From: a virus
Length of the DNA stretch: 64,000 bases
Strand: one strand, 5' to 3'
Virus record (IMG/VR): IMGVR_UViG_3300009788_000007
Span: 16,601 to 80,600 of that record
This document shows positions 33,192 to 40,712 of this stretch, piece after piece. The translations under genes and the position numbers were made by a program. Under the pieces are notes generated by a model, which ran no database searches, was not told the DNA's origin, and saw only the letters and a list, made by a program, of their open reading frames with translations. Numbering within the stretch: position 1 is the first letter of the stretch; each line of letters opens with the position of its first letter.

Positions 33192-34442
33192 TTACCCAAG
33201 CAAACGTGCAGCAAGTTCTGCACGAATAAGGCGGGTACCCCATAAGATATCAAATTCCCAAACAACTTGTTTATGTTGCCTTGATACTTCAAGACGTAAA
33301 ACAATACCTGTTTTAGGGTCTTGCATTGACATGATTTTAGAACCCAAAGCCAAATCTTGAGTGCTTTGAGTAAGTGGGCGTGTCGCAAAAGCAAATGCGT
33401 CACGATGGAACACAAGGTTAACTACGTGGTCATCAATAACAGTCAACACTTCGTCATCAGCAACAGCAGTTTGCAAAGCTGGGAAAAATTTTAGTGCAGT
33501 GATAGCATTTGCAGCAAATGTGTACGTGCCAACTGTACCTGCTTGGTTATCAGTAACATTAGCAAATTCAGCAGAGGCTGCGTTATCTACAACCACATAA
33601 GATTGTGCATGACCAGCAAAAGTGAAAATGTCACCATTAAGCAAAGTGCCAGCAACAGACACTTCAGCACCATTGTCTATATTGATGGTGTCGATGCCAA
33701 TAGCATAACCAGCACCATTATTAACTGCAGCTGTACGTGTGGCACCCGCAAGAATAGTACCGGCTATGTGTGTGATAACTTCGTCATCAGCAACCCAGTC
33801 AATACCAAATTTCCGGCCAATCTCACCTTCAAGAATAACGTCTGCACTCAAAGTATTGTTTGCAGAAAAGAACGGTTCAAGCTCAAGCGCTTGGGCTTCT
33901 GCATCAAAATCAAGTACACCGCGCCTGTTATCTTTAGGGCAAACCTGCTGATTCAAAATTTTACGTACTTGAGTAGCTGATTTAACGCCTACGCTTGTAC
34001 CAAATGGAGTTGTGCCAGCTGTTCCGGTAACACCAAAAACACCACGCACTGGGCCACGGTACTCTTCATGAATAGAACGGTTTACATCATTGGCTAGTGT
34101 TCTGATAGCTTCTGACATTTGCATAGGTAAAAAATCTTCACGTGCGTCAATTTCAACCAAATCTTTATCGGTCAAATGGATAGCGTCGTTCTGCCTCCAA
34201 TAATTCAAAGGGATGGGCACTGTTTCAATCGTGGTGCTTGCAGGTACTGGGGGTGTGTTTGATGGTGCTACATCAGAAGTAGATACTGCAGAAGGAATGG
34301 GCACATTAATTGTGTCGCCTTTTTTTGCAGCCTCTTGTGCGTAGTCACCATTGACCAAACGAGGCATAACCGCAGCCTCGCGTAATGCCAAAAGTCCCCG
34401 TGCGAGAATTTTTGGTAGGATATCATCCAAATTATTTGCCAT
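33192..34442 (-). CDS. Major capsid protein (P22 coat-like)
   Basis: 416 residues. Lack of HK97-type pro-domain, the N-terminal LARGLLALREAAVMPRLV, then KKGDTINVPIPSAVS and the C-terminal VFHRDAFAFATRPL and VLRLEVSRQHKQVVWEFDIL fit the P22 coat protein family. Residues about 240-345 form a Gly/Ala/Asn-rich insertion domain. A very strong AGGAGG ribosome site and a structured leader precede it, as expected for the most abundant virion protein. Confidence 0.88.
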   Translation of the reverse strand: MANNLDDILPKILARGLLALREAAVMPRLVNGDYAQEAAKKGDTINVPIPSAVSTSDVAPSNTPPVPASTTIETVPIPLNYWRQNDAIHLTDKDLVEIDAREDFLPMQMSEAIRTLANDVNRSIHEEYRGPVRGVFGVTGTAGTTPFGTSVGVKSATQVRKILNQQVCPKDNRRGVLDFDAEAQALELEPFFSANNTLSADVILEGEIGRKFGIDWVADDEVITHIAGTILAGATRTAAVNNGAGYAIGIDTINIDNGAEVSVAGTLLNGDIFTFAGHAQSYVVVDNAASAEFANVTDNQAGTVGTYTFAANAITALKFFPALQTAVADDEVLTVIDDHVVNLVFHRDAFAFATRPLTQSTQDLALGSKIMSMQDPKTGIVLRLEVSRQHKQVVWEFDILWGTRLIRAELAARLLG

Positions 34443-34453
34443 TGTTATAGCCT

Positions 34454-34543
34454 CCTAGATAGAGCTTAATTGTTTACGATTCATGTTTAACAGAAAGCTA
34501 CCATCTCGGAAGCTACGCAGCGTCTCGCCGCGATTTATCTAGG
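34454..34543 (-). promoter_or_regulatory. Structured leader of coat gene, inverted repeat over ribosome site
   Basis: CCTAGATA and TATCTAGG can pair across 74 bases of leader. The 3' arm runs into the AGG of the coat AGGAGG site, so the pairing could hide part of the ribosome site. A GCGGCG-AGA-CGCTGC hairpin (34517-34531) stands inside the loop. Confidence 0.5.
34517..34531 (-). repeat. AGA-loop hairpin, coat leader copy
   Basis: On the minus strand GCGGCG-AGA-CGCTGC, a 6-bp stem (one G-T pair) with loop AGA. It is a third copy of the hairpins at 35395 and 35414. Confidence 0.7.
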
Positions 34544-34567
34544 GGATTTTTAGGATAACTTCAATCG

Positions 34568-35383
34568 TTAGCGTACGACCTTAGTGTTCCCTTTTGCAAT
34601 TGCCTCTAAGCTATTATTGATAGCATTTTGATCATTACCATCAACTTCACCTTTAACTACAGGTTTATTGCCACCCCCTGTGTTTCCTGCATTTTTATCG
34701 GATGAATCGCCAGACCCTCCACCACTGCCGGAATTTCCAGTACCACTAAAAGCAGCACCAAAACTATCTTTACTTTTCATTTCTTCGACTAATTGAGTTA
34801 TTGTCATTGCCGTACCTGCACTACCTGCAATGCGTGCCACACCTTCTGCATTAACAACTTCTGCTACAAACTTATCGTCTACCTGCTTCATCTTTACATG
34901 TTGTTTAACGTGCGGTAAAAGTAACTCAATAGAACCCCCAGCTTCTTGAATAGCCTTTGTTGCCTGGGCATCAATCAAGTTTGTTCTCAATTGCCCCATA
35001 GAGGCGTCCACTACTTGCTGCATAGTTGCCATCTCGGTAGTATGCGCTGTAATAAGATCACCTTTCATTCCTTCAAACTGCTCTTTAGCCTTAGCGTCCG
35101 GGTCCAAGTTTTTAAATTCTTCATACTTGGCTATGGCTACCTTTGCGGCTTTTGCATCAATACCATCAAAAACTTTTAAGGCTTTAACGCTTTCAGCGCC
35201 AGTATGCCTTTCAGTTTCGAGAGCTGATTTTAATGCGGCTGTGTTTGCAAATTCAAAACCGTCCATAGGTTTGATATCTGGGATGAATTTCCCAGGCTCT
35301 TTTGGGTTTTCAATGTACTCTGCTTTAATCACATCTTCTAGAGTGTCGTATGCTTCTTTGTTAATTACTGCTGCTAGTGTCAT
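34568..35383 (-). CDS. Capsid scaffold protein
   Basis: 271 residues. The ATG at 35383 (MTLAAVINKEAYDTLEDV) follows AAGGA; longer starts would translate the two leader hairpins and are rejected. The protein is highly helical and acidic in the middle, then Gly/Ser-rich with GNSGSGGGSGDSSDKN near the end. Position directly before the coat gene and this composition fit a phage scaffold or GP20-like internal scaffold that guides shell assembly. Confidence 0.8.
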   Translation of the reverse strand: MTLAAVINKEAYDTLEDVIKAEYIENPKEPGKFIPDIKPMDGFEFANTAALKSALETERHTGAESVKALKVFDGIDAKAAKVAIAKYEEFKNLDPDAKAKEQFEGMKGDLITAHTTEMATMQQVVDASMGQLRTNLIDAQATKAIQEAGGSIELLLPHVKQHVKMKQVDDKFVAEVVNAEGVARIAGSAGTAMTITQLVEEMKSKDSFGAAFSGTGNSGSGGGSGDSSDKNAGNTGGGNKPVVKGEVDGNDQNAINNSLEAIAKGNTKVVR

Positions 35384-35394
35384 ATTTAATCCTT

Positions 35395-35428
35395 GGGCGT
35401 CTCGCCCTGTTGGGTGGCGTCTCGCCAC
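35395..35428 (-). repeat. Two AGA-loop hairpins in scaffold leader
   Basis: On the minus strand GTGGCG-AGA-CGCCAC (35414-35428) is followed after six bases by GGGCG-AGA-CGCCC (35395-35407). Both are perfect stems with loop AGA; the second ends one base before the AAGGA ribosome site. Confidence 0.85.
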
Positions 35429-35522
35429 GTTTTAAAATACTGAGGTTTCGCTCAACTGCTTACTAAATAATATATGGTCTCAAAACAGACTTTTCAAACC
35501 CTTAAAATTTGGCGTTTCTGGT

Positions 35523-35542
35523 CCCTCCCTCCCTATAGGGGG
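35523..35542 (-). promoter_or_regulatory. CCCTATAGGGAG motif, copy 1 (putative late promoter)
   Basis: On the minus strand CCCCCTATAGGGAGGGAGGG lies in the 239-base gap (35384-35622) between MuF and scaffold genes and points toward scaffold and coat. Related motifs stand at 40250 and 55015. The CTATAGGGAG core is also the core of T7-type promoters, but no single-subunit RNA polymerase is seen in this window. Confidence 0.45.
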
Positions 35543-35622
35543 AAATGTGGTTTTTAGAAAAAGTTTTAAATAGTCCTAAATAGTTACAAATATTTTAAAA
35601 TATTTCAAAGTATCTACACAAA

Positions 35623-37710
35623 TTAATCTAATTTTGCTTCAGCTGCACGCATCTGTGGAAGGGTAAGCTGCTTAGTTTTATCATTAAAAAAGAACTTATC
35701 GTTCAGCTTCCCGCGCCGAAATAACGCAGACCTTTCTTTGCCTAAAGCCATTTGCTGGGTAGCCTTTGACTGATTGCGTAACCACTGGGGGTATGTTTGA
35801 GTAGCCGGAACCTGCCCTTTAAAGGTATCGCTTGCTGATGCCCTGGTAGATGGTGGTAATTCATTAAGCCCTGGTATGCCTAAATCCTCAAATGATTTTA
35901 TTACAGGTACCGTGGTACTCCTGCAATTATGCACTAATAACCCATTAGCTAAATAAGTCTCGTCATCCACAACAGCTAGATTGTAAACATACCCGTTGTA
36001 GTACTCATCTACATTTGATATGCTTGATGAGGCAAACCAATTAGAGGGGGAGTTATGGCTACGTTCACTAAAAAAGAACTTGAAAAAATTATTAAAAGAG
36101 AGCACTGGAAATTGGGTAAACCTCTTAGACAAATTGAAAGAGAACTTGGGGTAGGTAAAACTGTTGTGCAAAGTAGTTGCAAACGCTTGGGAATTAAGAC
36201 ACGCACCAGAACCGAGAGTATTAGAAGTGGGCACGCTAATGGCCATCTTAAGGGGGCATCTGGTGCTGACCATTGGAGAAAACAGAATATCAAAAAAAGT
36301 AAAAAGCTTGCTAAACAAAGTTCTGCAAGAATGAAGAAGTCTAACCCAATGTTTGATAAAGGCACTAAAGAAAAAATTCTTAAAACACGTGCTGATAATT
36401 ATAGTAAAAATCCAACAAGACATGAAGCGGCACTTATTAAAATATTTCAACGCAGGGGTATAATATTTTGTTTTCAAAAATCTGTCAGGGGTGGTATTGC
36501 TGATTTTACTTTTGGTAAAGTTATCCTTGAGATTGACGGTAGAGGACATGCCAGCAGAAAAACTGCTGATGCTATACGGGATAAGGTCCTCAATACACTT
36601 GGTTGGCATGTTGTGCGAGTTAGTCAAGACAGCCTGCGTGATTACAGACGACACCCCAACGGCCATTGGCATCTTAGTAAACTTTTCAAAGTTTTGAAAA
36701 AGTACATCACCTGTACAAACATCCCTAGCATTAAGCCATCCTCTGGTTTTGGTAAGTATCGGGTGGTCGTCCGTGAGGCTAACACAGGTATTGAAAGACG
36801 TTTTTAGTTTTTTAATTTTACCGTTATGTGATTTAGCCATAACTGTATAAACTTTTTTCCATCTGTTTAAATGTGTCAATACCTCGTCACCTACCTTAAC
36901 ATCTTCAATAGGTGTTAAACCTTTTTTTGTAGTTATTAGAGTACCCCCCACAAGCGCATTAAAATGTTGGGGAGGCCTGGGGCCTTCACCAATTGGGAAT
37001 ACCTCACCATCAAGAGAAGCGCAGATAGGTGTTGTACGGCTGTCTAGTGTTGCGACATATTTTACTTTATCAATCACATCAGAATTTGCTTCGTAGGTTG
37101 CTTCTCTTGCTTTTACAGTTACCTCGGTCACAGATGTGCGCACTAACGTCTGCGCGTTATGGCGAGTACCATTAAAAACACCATCTGAAAAACCTTGTGC
37201 TTTTGTGCCGACAATCCTACGCGTCATATCCGGGATACTGTCACCCTCTGCTAAACCTATACTAAGCCGTCTTGTAATTTCATTGGCGTCCCGGTCTGCA
37301 TACTGATTAAAATATTTTTTAATAGTTTGCCCTCTTACTTTACCATTTACAATTTGCCGCATCACTGCTTGAGAGGGTACAGTTAGTGCTAATGAAATAG
37401 GGGAATTTTTATTAATAATACGTATTTGATTCTCTGCTTCATTATTTGCAATGTCTAAAAGATCACTCTTAAGGTCAACACCTAAACCCTTGTACCCTTC
37501 ACGCAAAAGTATTGTGTATGCTTTTCGCATTCTGATAAATCTATCCGCTGACATATTTCTGCGCAGTCTGCGGTTTATCTCTTTTTCGACATCAGGCAGC
37601 ACATCATCATTAAGCGTGGCTAAAATTTTATTGACTTCTTTATTACGCAGGCGCTCTAAAAAAATAGCATGCTTTATGGCCTCATCTTGTATGTCGTCAT
37701 TTATTGCCAT
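35623..37710 (-). CDS. MuF / SPP1 gp7-like head protein carrying an intein
   Basis: 695 residues as translated: exteins 1-251 and 596-695 plus an intein at 252-595. Spliced length would be 351 residues. The N-extein has TRHNAQTLVRTSVTEVTVKA and YVATLDSRTTPICASLDG; the joined extein would read PPQHFN-CRSTTVPV, the conserved MuF motif (His and Cys). MuF proteins are minor head proteins attached to the portal and are often injected or used for assembly. The gene starts behind a 35-residue basic gene after the portal gene. Confidence 0.88.
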   Translation of the reverse strand: MAINDDIQDEAIKHAIFLERLRNKEVNKILATLNDDVLPDVEKEINRRLRRNMSADRFIRMRKAYTILLREGYKGLGVDLKSDLLDIANNEAENQIRIINKNSPISLALTVPSQAVMRQIVNGKVRGQTIKKYFNQYADRDANEITRRLSIGLAEGDSIPDMTRRIVGTKAQGFSDGVFNGTRHNAQTLVRTSVTEVTVKAREATYEANSDVIDKVKYVATLDSRTTPICASLDGEVFPIGEGPRPPQHFNALVGGTLITTKKGLTPIEDVKVGDEVLTHLNRWKKVYTVMAKSHNGKIKKLKTSFNTCVSLTDDHPILTKTRGWLNARDVCTGDVLFQNFEKFTKMPMAVGVSSVITQAVLTNSHNMPTKCIEDLIPYSISSFSAGMSSTVNLKDNFTKSKISNTTPDRFLKTKYYTPALKYFNKCRFMSCWIFTIIISTCFKNFFFSAFIKHWVRLLHSCRTLFSKLFTFFDILFSPMVSTRCPLKMAISVPTSNTLGSGACLNSQAFATTLHNSFTYPKFSFNLSKRFTQFPVLSFNNFFKFFFSERSHNSPSNWFASSSISNVDEYYNGYVYNLAVVDDETYLANGLLVHNCRSTTVPVIKSFEDLGIPGLNELPPSTRASASDTFKGQVPATQTYPQWLRNQSKATQQMALGKERSALFRRGKLNDKFFFNDKTKQLTLPQMRAAEAKLD
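35926..36957 (-). other. Ala1 intein (344 aa) with antisense-encoded endonuclease gene
   Basis: Block A: ALVGGTLITTKKGLTPIEDV then GDEVLT (residues 1-27), with Ala instead of Cys/Ser at position 1. Block B: SLTDDHPILT (about 60-69) with the T-x-x-H residues. Blocks F and G: YVYNLAVVDDETYLANGLLV then HN, followed by extein Cys+1. Position F4 is Asn, not Cys, so it fits class 2 (KlbA-like) better than class 3. Residues 51-301 are antisense to the endonuclease gene at 36055, and about 200 of them resemble no known intein segment. Without that stretch the splicing domain is about 136 residues, the usual minimal size. Confidence 0.88.
36055..36807 (+). CDS. Vsr/EDxHD-like homing endonuclease, antisense inside the intein
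   Basis: 250 residues, preceded by a strong GAGGGGGAG ribosome site. Residues about 24-46 form a helix-turn-helix (RQIERELGVGKTVVQSSCKR). The nuclease core follows: RHEAALIKIFQRRG, GGIADFTFGKVILEIDGRGH, then DKVLNTLGWHVVRV, typical of Vsr-fold / DUF559-like / EDxHD homing enzymes. It probably cuts intein-free MuF alleles so that the intein is copied in. All neighbouring genes run the other way, so it needs its own promoter. Its 16 Leu codons include no TTA or CTA and its 18 Ser codons no TCA, unlike other genes here. Confidence 0.85.
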   Translation: MATFTKKELEKIIKREHWKLGKPLRQIERELGVGKTVVQSSCKRLGIKTRTRTESIRSGHANGHLKGASGADHWRKQNIKKSKKLAKQSSARMKKSNPMFDKGTKEKILKTRADNYSKNPTRHEAALIKIFQRRGIIFCFQKSVRGGIADFTFGKVILEIDGRGHASRKTADAIRDKVLNTLGWHVVRVSQDSLRDYRRHPNGHWHLSKLFKVLKKYITCTNIPSIKPSSGFGKYRVVVREANTGIERRF

Positions 37711-37804
37711 TAGGTTTATTTTTCTTTTTAACAGTACGTTTAGTTATAGATCTTTTGGTTACAGATTTTTTAGGTGCAGTAGTTTTTTTAAGGTGTTTTG
37801 GCAT
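37697..37804 (-). CDS. Very basic small protein (35 aa)
   Basis: Starts at an ATG behind GGGAG and overlaps the MuF start by 14 bases. The peptide is over a third Lys/Arg (MPKHLKKTTAPKKSVTKRS and so on). It could bind DNA or act as a translational coupler for MuF. Not recognised. Confidence 0.55.
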   Translation of the reverse strand: MPKHLKKTTAPKKSVTKRSITKRTVKKKNKPNGNK

Positions 37805-37964
37805 CAGTGTCTCCCATTATTTTATCTATATAGTGTTGCCGCATGCCTTTATCTAAATGGATAAAAATTCTTTCCATCATTTCACGCCCACGTATACCGC
37901 GCTTGTATTCAAGATATAATAAAAACGCTAGTTCTTCACTCGTCCATTTCAAGTTCGCTATCAT
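37788..37964 (-). CDS. Hypothetical protein (58 aa)
   Basis: Start at MIANLKWTSEELAFLL inside the portal 3' end; in-frame upstream ATGs lie in the Asp-rich portal tail. Helical with several Met (GREMMERIFIHLDKGMRQ). It may regulate or accompany the portal; function unknown. Confidence 0.55.
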   Translation of the reverse strand: MIANLKWTSEELAFLLYLEYKRGIRGREMMERIFIHLDKGMRQHYIDKIMGDTDAKTP

Positions 37965-39444
37965 CTTGGTTTGTCCCATCATCATCGGGGTCATCATCGT
38001 CCCCTGTAATAAGTCCTAAAGCTGGGCCTTCAGCTAAAATAGCTTCTATCTCATCTTCAATATTTACATTTTCAGATAACACACTTCGGCGTTTCAACTC
38101 AGTTAAAAATGTAGTTTGTGATATTTCTTTAGCAGCTCTCATGTTAAAAAGAATTGTTAAATCTTCTTTATTGCTAAACACCACACCAAAGTCATTAAAA
38201 ATATCAAATGAAAAATCTTTAGGTAATTTTTTATTTAACCACCGCGCAGAAAATTCTGCAGATTTATTTAGGGCTTCTTCTTCTCGCCTAATCCAAGCTT
38301 GTACAGCACTCTCATTGTCATTAGCATCAATGGCCCTACCAGTAGCACTTACAGAAGGGCTTGTAATAACCAAAGGTTCAGTACCTACCACAGTCATTTT
38401 ATTTTCGATATCCATGATATCATCTTGACCTACTTTAATTGAATTTCCTGAATGTTCTACCCATTTCATATCAGCCTCATGGTTCGCTGTAGCAAATTGT
38501 GCACGAGGTCCTATAGTAATACCATTATCTACTTGTTCTTGTGTGACACCTTTAATAAAAAGTACACCTGCACGTGCAACATTAAGTAAGCTGCGTTGGT
38601 CAGAGTATGATTGCCAATGTGTAAGGTTTAACCAAGCTAGTTTTAAAAATGGTGGCTTTGCTGTTAGGTCTCCATCTTGATCTGTGTAGTAAGTAACTAA
38701 AGGTATCTCCCCAAATGTATGTGTGTCACTTTCCTTTAGAACCCAAGTACTAGAGCTATCAGCATTTTTACTTTCTTGCCATAGTTCCCATTTTGTACGT
38801 GTCCATCTTTTAATTTGTTTAACTACTTCGTCCCCAAAATCACCTTCACTAGAAATAAAACTTTGAAAATACCTTATCTCATCTAACTTTGTGTCCTCTC
38901 CCACCTTCCAGAAGAACAAATTTAACGGCGAAATCTCAGACCATACAGGCCTTGCCCCTGCAGATTTTTCTTCTGCTATTGTGGCTGTTCTTGGCACATC
39001 ATTTTTATCAAAAAATTTCATTGTGTTAAAATCTACAAGTACATGTGAAAGGCCCCACTTTAAAGATGTTCTAAAAAGGTCATACCCAAACTGAGTTACA
39101 CTCCTGCCTTTTTTATCCACATCTTTAAAAACAGCTTCTAAAGCAGGGTCTAAACCTTCAGTAGGAGCCCATGTAACCTGTTTTTTAAATGGTTTTGCAG
39201 ACAGCCTATCAATAGTGTTTCCCAAACCTTCAAACAAAAATGATCTATCTAACCTGTTTTCATATGCAGTTTGTGATTCGGCTTCCTGCTTAGGTAGCCA
39301 CTTGGTAGCACCTTTACGCATTGCTTTTGTGCCATCAAGTAAATCTGATATTAAATCCCAAGAGAACTTTTCACGCATGGTATCATAGCGTACTGAAGGT
39401 GTAGATACATCAGCTTTTTTAGGAGTACTTACAGTGTTCACCAT
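37936..39444 (-). CDS. Portal protein (DUF4055)
   Basis: 502 residues. YENRLDRSFLFEGLGNTID, then RLSAKPFKK, LKWGLSHVLVDF, LTHWQSYSDQRSLLNVARAG and PSVSATGRAIDANDNESA match DUF4055, a portal family. The C-terminus is a strongly acidic tail (DDDDPDDDGTNQDDSELEMD). The portal forms the DNA channel at one capsid vertex. The start overlaps the small upstream gene by TAATG. Confidence 0.9.
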   Translation of the reverse strand: MVNTVSTPKKADVSTPSVRYDTMREKFSWDLISDLLDGTKAMRKGATKWLPKQEAESQTAYENRLDRSFLFEGLGNTIDRLSAKPFKKQVTWAPTEGLDPALEAVFKDVDKKGRSVTQFGYDLFRTSLKWGLSHVLVDFNTMKFFDKNDVPRTATIAEEKSAGARPVWSEISPLNLFFWKVGEDTKLDEIRYFQSFISSEGDFGDEVVKQIKRWTRTKWELWQESKNADSSSTWVLKESDTHTFGEIPLVTYYTDQDGDLTAKPPFLKLAWLNLTHWQSYSDQRSLLNVARAGVLFIKGVTQEQVDNGITIGPRAQFATANHEADMKWVEHSGNSIKVGQDDIMDIENKMTVVGTEPLVITSPSVSATGRAIDANDNESAVQAWIRREEEALNKSAEFSARWLNKKLPKDFSFDIFNDFGVVFSNKEDLTILFNMRAAKEISQTTFLTELKRRSVLSENVNIEDEIEAILAEGPALGLITGDDDDPDDDGTNQDDSELEMDE

Positions 39445-39563
39445 TATTTTTTACTCCGCTTTTCTCCAACAATATAAGTGCAGCTTAAGTAACCCCCAAC
39501 ACCCCAGGCACTACCTACACACCACTTAACACTAATGTATTGATCTTCTGAGTATCTAAGCAT
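39444..39563 (-). CDS. Small hypothetical protein (39 aa)
   Basis: Open from an ATG overlapping the previous stop to a TAA overlapping the portal ATG. Trp/Gly-rich centre (WCVGSAWGVGGYLSCTYIV) and basic end. Coupled on both sides; could be a short membrane-associated peptide. Not recognised. Confidence 0.55.
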   Translation of the reverse strand: MLRYSEDQYISVKWCVGSAWGVGGYLSCTYIVGEKRSKK

Positions 39564-39696
39564 TCGGTTGATCCATTTCTTTAGGATGATCTAAAAAATC
39601 TAGTTCTGATTCTATCTCTACTTCGTTGAAATTATCCCATTCAGGCAATAACCCTTTAAGTATTGAGAAAATGAATTCGCCAAGTGCAGCACACAT
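39556..39696 (-). CDS. Small acidic protein (46 aa)
   Basis: ATG lies three bases after the start of the previous gene's stop codon (TAG-TATG). Hydrophobic N-terminal helix (ALGEFIFSILKGLLPEW) and acidic C-terminus. Unknown; sits in the putative lysis block. Confidence 0.55.
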   Translation of the reverse strand: MCAALGEFIFSILKGLLPEWDNFNEVEIESELDFLDHPKEMDQPNA

Positions 39697-39697
39697 A

Positions 39698-39949
39698 CTA
39701 AAAATTATCTATGGTCATATCATCATGTGTATGGCGGTCTTCACCACCTGGGGAAAATGTCACTTCAAACTTCTTTTTATCACCATCCCACCACATAGAC
39801 CAATTATGATCATGAAATCTTGAAGTGCGTGTACCGTCTAAAGTAGTTTTGCCAAATGCATGTGTTGCATTGTCATCAAGCCTTTTACCGTCTTCTTGCA
39901 TTGGCACAAACGCATGGCTATGGCCGTTAACTTCTGATGTTCTGGGCAT
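39698..39949 (-). CDS. His-rich hypothetical protein (83 aa)
   Basis: Contains HSHAF, THAFG, HDHNW and HTHDD, so nine or so His in a short acidic protein, likely metal-binding. The start coincides with the end of the holin-like gene. Role unknown. Confidence 0.6.
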   Translation of the reverse strand: MPRTSEVNGHSHAFVPMQEDGKRLDDNATHAFGKTTLDGTRTSRFHDHNWSMWWDGDKKKFEVTFSPGGEDRHTHDDMTIDNF

Positions 39950-40161
39950 TATATCTTCTTTCCTTGAGATGACTTATCGCCGTCACGTGAAGCTGCAAAA
40001 CCAAGCAGGACGCCAACAGCCCCCAAAACTATTTTCCACTCTGGGTTAGTTGTGGGGTCATCGTCAATGTAGTACTGCACTTGTGGAAAAATAATAGCAC
40101 CTGCAGTGACAACACCTGCAGCAGTAGTTTTCCAATTAGTTAAAAATTTAGGTTTCTTCAT
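39949..40161 (-). CDS. Holin-like membrane protein (70 aa)
   Basis: ATG at 40161 follows AAAGGA. Two hydrophobic stretches (TTAAGVVTAGAIIFPQV and KIVLGAVGVLLGFAAS) flank a short polar loop, with charged ends (RDGDKSSQGKK). Size and layout fit a class II holin, which would release the endolysin. No endolysin is recognised next to it, so holin is an inference. Confidence 0.6.
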   Translation of the reverse strand: MKKPKFLTNWKTTAAGVVTAGAIIFPQVQYYIDDDPTTNPEWKIVLGAVGVLLGFAASRDGDKSSQGKKI

Positions 40162-40249
40162 ATCCCATTCCTTTGCTAAAAGTATTTCAATAATAGCAAA
40201 AGAATTTATTTTTACCACATGAGGTTATTTAAGTATGATTTAGCAGCCT

Positions 40250-40277
40250 GCTCCCTATAGGGAGCGAGGGAGGGAGG
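40250..40277 (-). promoter_or_regulatory. CCCTATAGGGAG motif, copy 2 (putative late promoter)
   Basis: A perfect palindrome GCTCCCTATAGGGAGC followed on plus by GAGGGAGGGAGG. It stands between a minus-strand terminator (40288) and the first gene of the holin-portal-MuF unit (40161), just where a new promoter is needed. Confidence 0.5.
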
Positions 40278-40287
40278 TAAATAAATA

Positions 40288-40319
40288 GAAAAACCCCAAA
40301 TGACATAATCAAATGGGGT
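40288..40319 (-). terminator. Rho-independent terminator (minus strand)
   Basis: On the minus strand ACCCCA pairs with TGGGGT around a 15-base loop and is followed by a run of T ending in C. It ends the small-gene unit of 40369-42292. Confidence 0.7.
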
Positions 40320-40368
40320 AAAAAGTAATTATTATGTGCTTAATATTATAGCAGATTTCTTATCTGGT

Positions 40369-40530
40369 TTATACTCTGTTCAATCCTTCCATTAAAATTT
40401 CTAAGGCTTTGTACTGGCTGTGGTGGAAAATTGTTTTACTCCTATCGTTTGCATTCTGAGCGTGAATGTACTCATCACAGTGTTTTTTGAATTCATCTTG
40501 ATAAATCTTTTTTAATTCTTCTTTTTCCAT
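40369..40530 (-). CDS. Hypothetical protein (53 aa)
   Basis: Starts directly after leader-repeat copy c. Charged and helical (MEKEELKKIYQDEFKKH, ending in KALEILMEGLNRV). Last gene before the terminator at 40288. Not recognised. Confidence 0.6.
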   Translation of the reverse strand: MEKEELKKIYQDEFKKHCDEYIHAQNANDRSKTIFHHSQYKALEILMEGLNRV

Positions 40531-40564
40531 AATCTTCAATTCTTTCTGCCCTTGTTGGGCTGTT
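40531..40564 (-). repeat. Shared translation-leader repeat, copy c
   Basis: On the minus strand AACAGCCCAACAAGGGC then AGAAAGAATTGAAGATT, ending at the ATG of the 53-residue gene. GCCC-AACAA-GGGC forms a small hairpin. Nearly the same as 8397-8430. Confidence 0.8.
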
Positions 40565-40592
40565 GGTGGTTAAGAAGTCGTTTCGATAGGGG

Positions 40593-40712
40593 TTATTTAG
40601 AGTTGACTGAATTTTTAAAACACTCAAAACTTAAGTACCCTAGATTTAAGTTAATTTTTCTTTGTTTGTAGATATCGTATGCCAATTCTATTTCCTTCAA
40701 TGTGTATTTCAT
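40593..40712 (-). CDS. Hypothetical protein (39 aa)
   Basis: Starts after GAAAGATTTGAAGATT, the 3' part of the shared leader. Peptide MKYTLKEIELAYDIYKQRK with a hydrophobic second half. Not recognised; leader identity supports translation. Confidence 0.5.
   Translation of the reverse strand: MKYTLKEIELAYDIYKQRKINLNLGYLSFECFKNSVNSK

Noticed and set aside
34568-35428. Scaffold start at 35428
   Set aside because: The extra 15 codons are made of the two leader hairpins, and a good ribosome site stands before the ATG at 35383.
36009-36365. Minus-strand frame of 118 codons inside the intein
   Set aside because: It overlaps both the intein frame and the endonuclease gene in a third frame and has no family-like sequence.
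35523-40277. Calling the CTATAGGGAG motifs true T7-type promoters
   Set aside because: Only the core is similar, the upstream half does not match and no single-subunit RNA polymerase is seen; kept as a motif of unknown factor.
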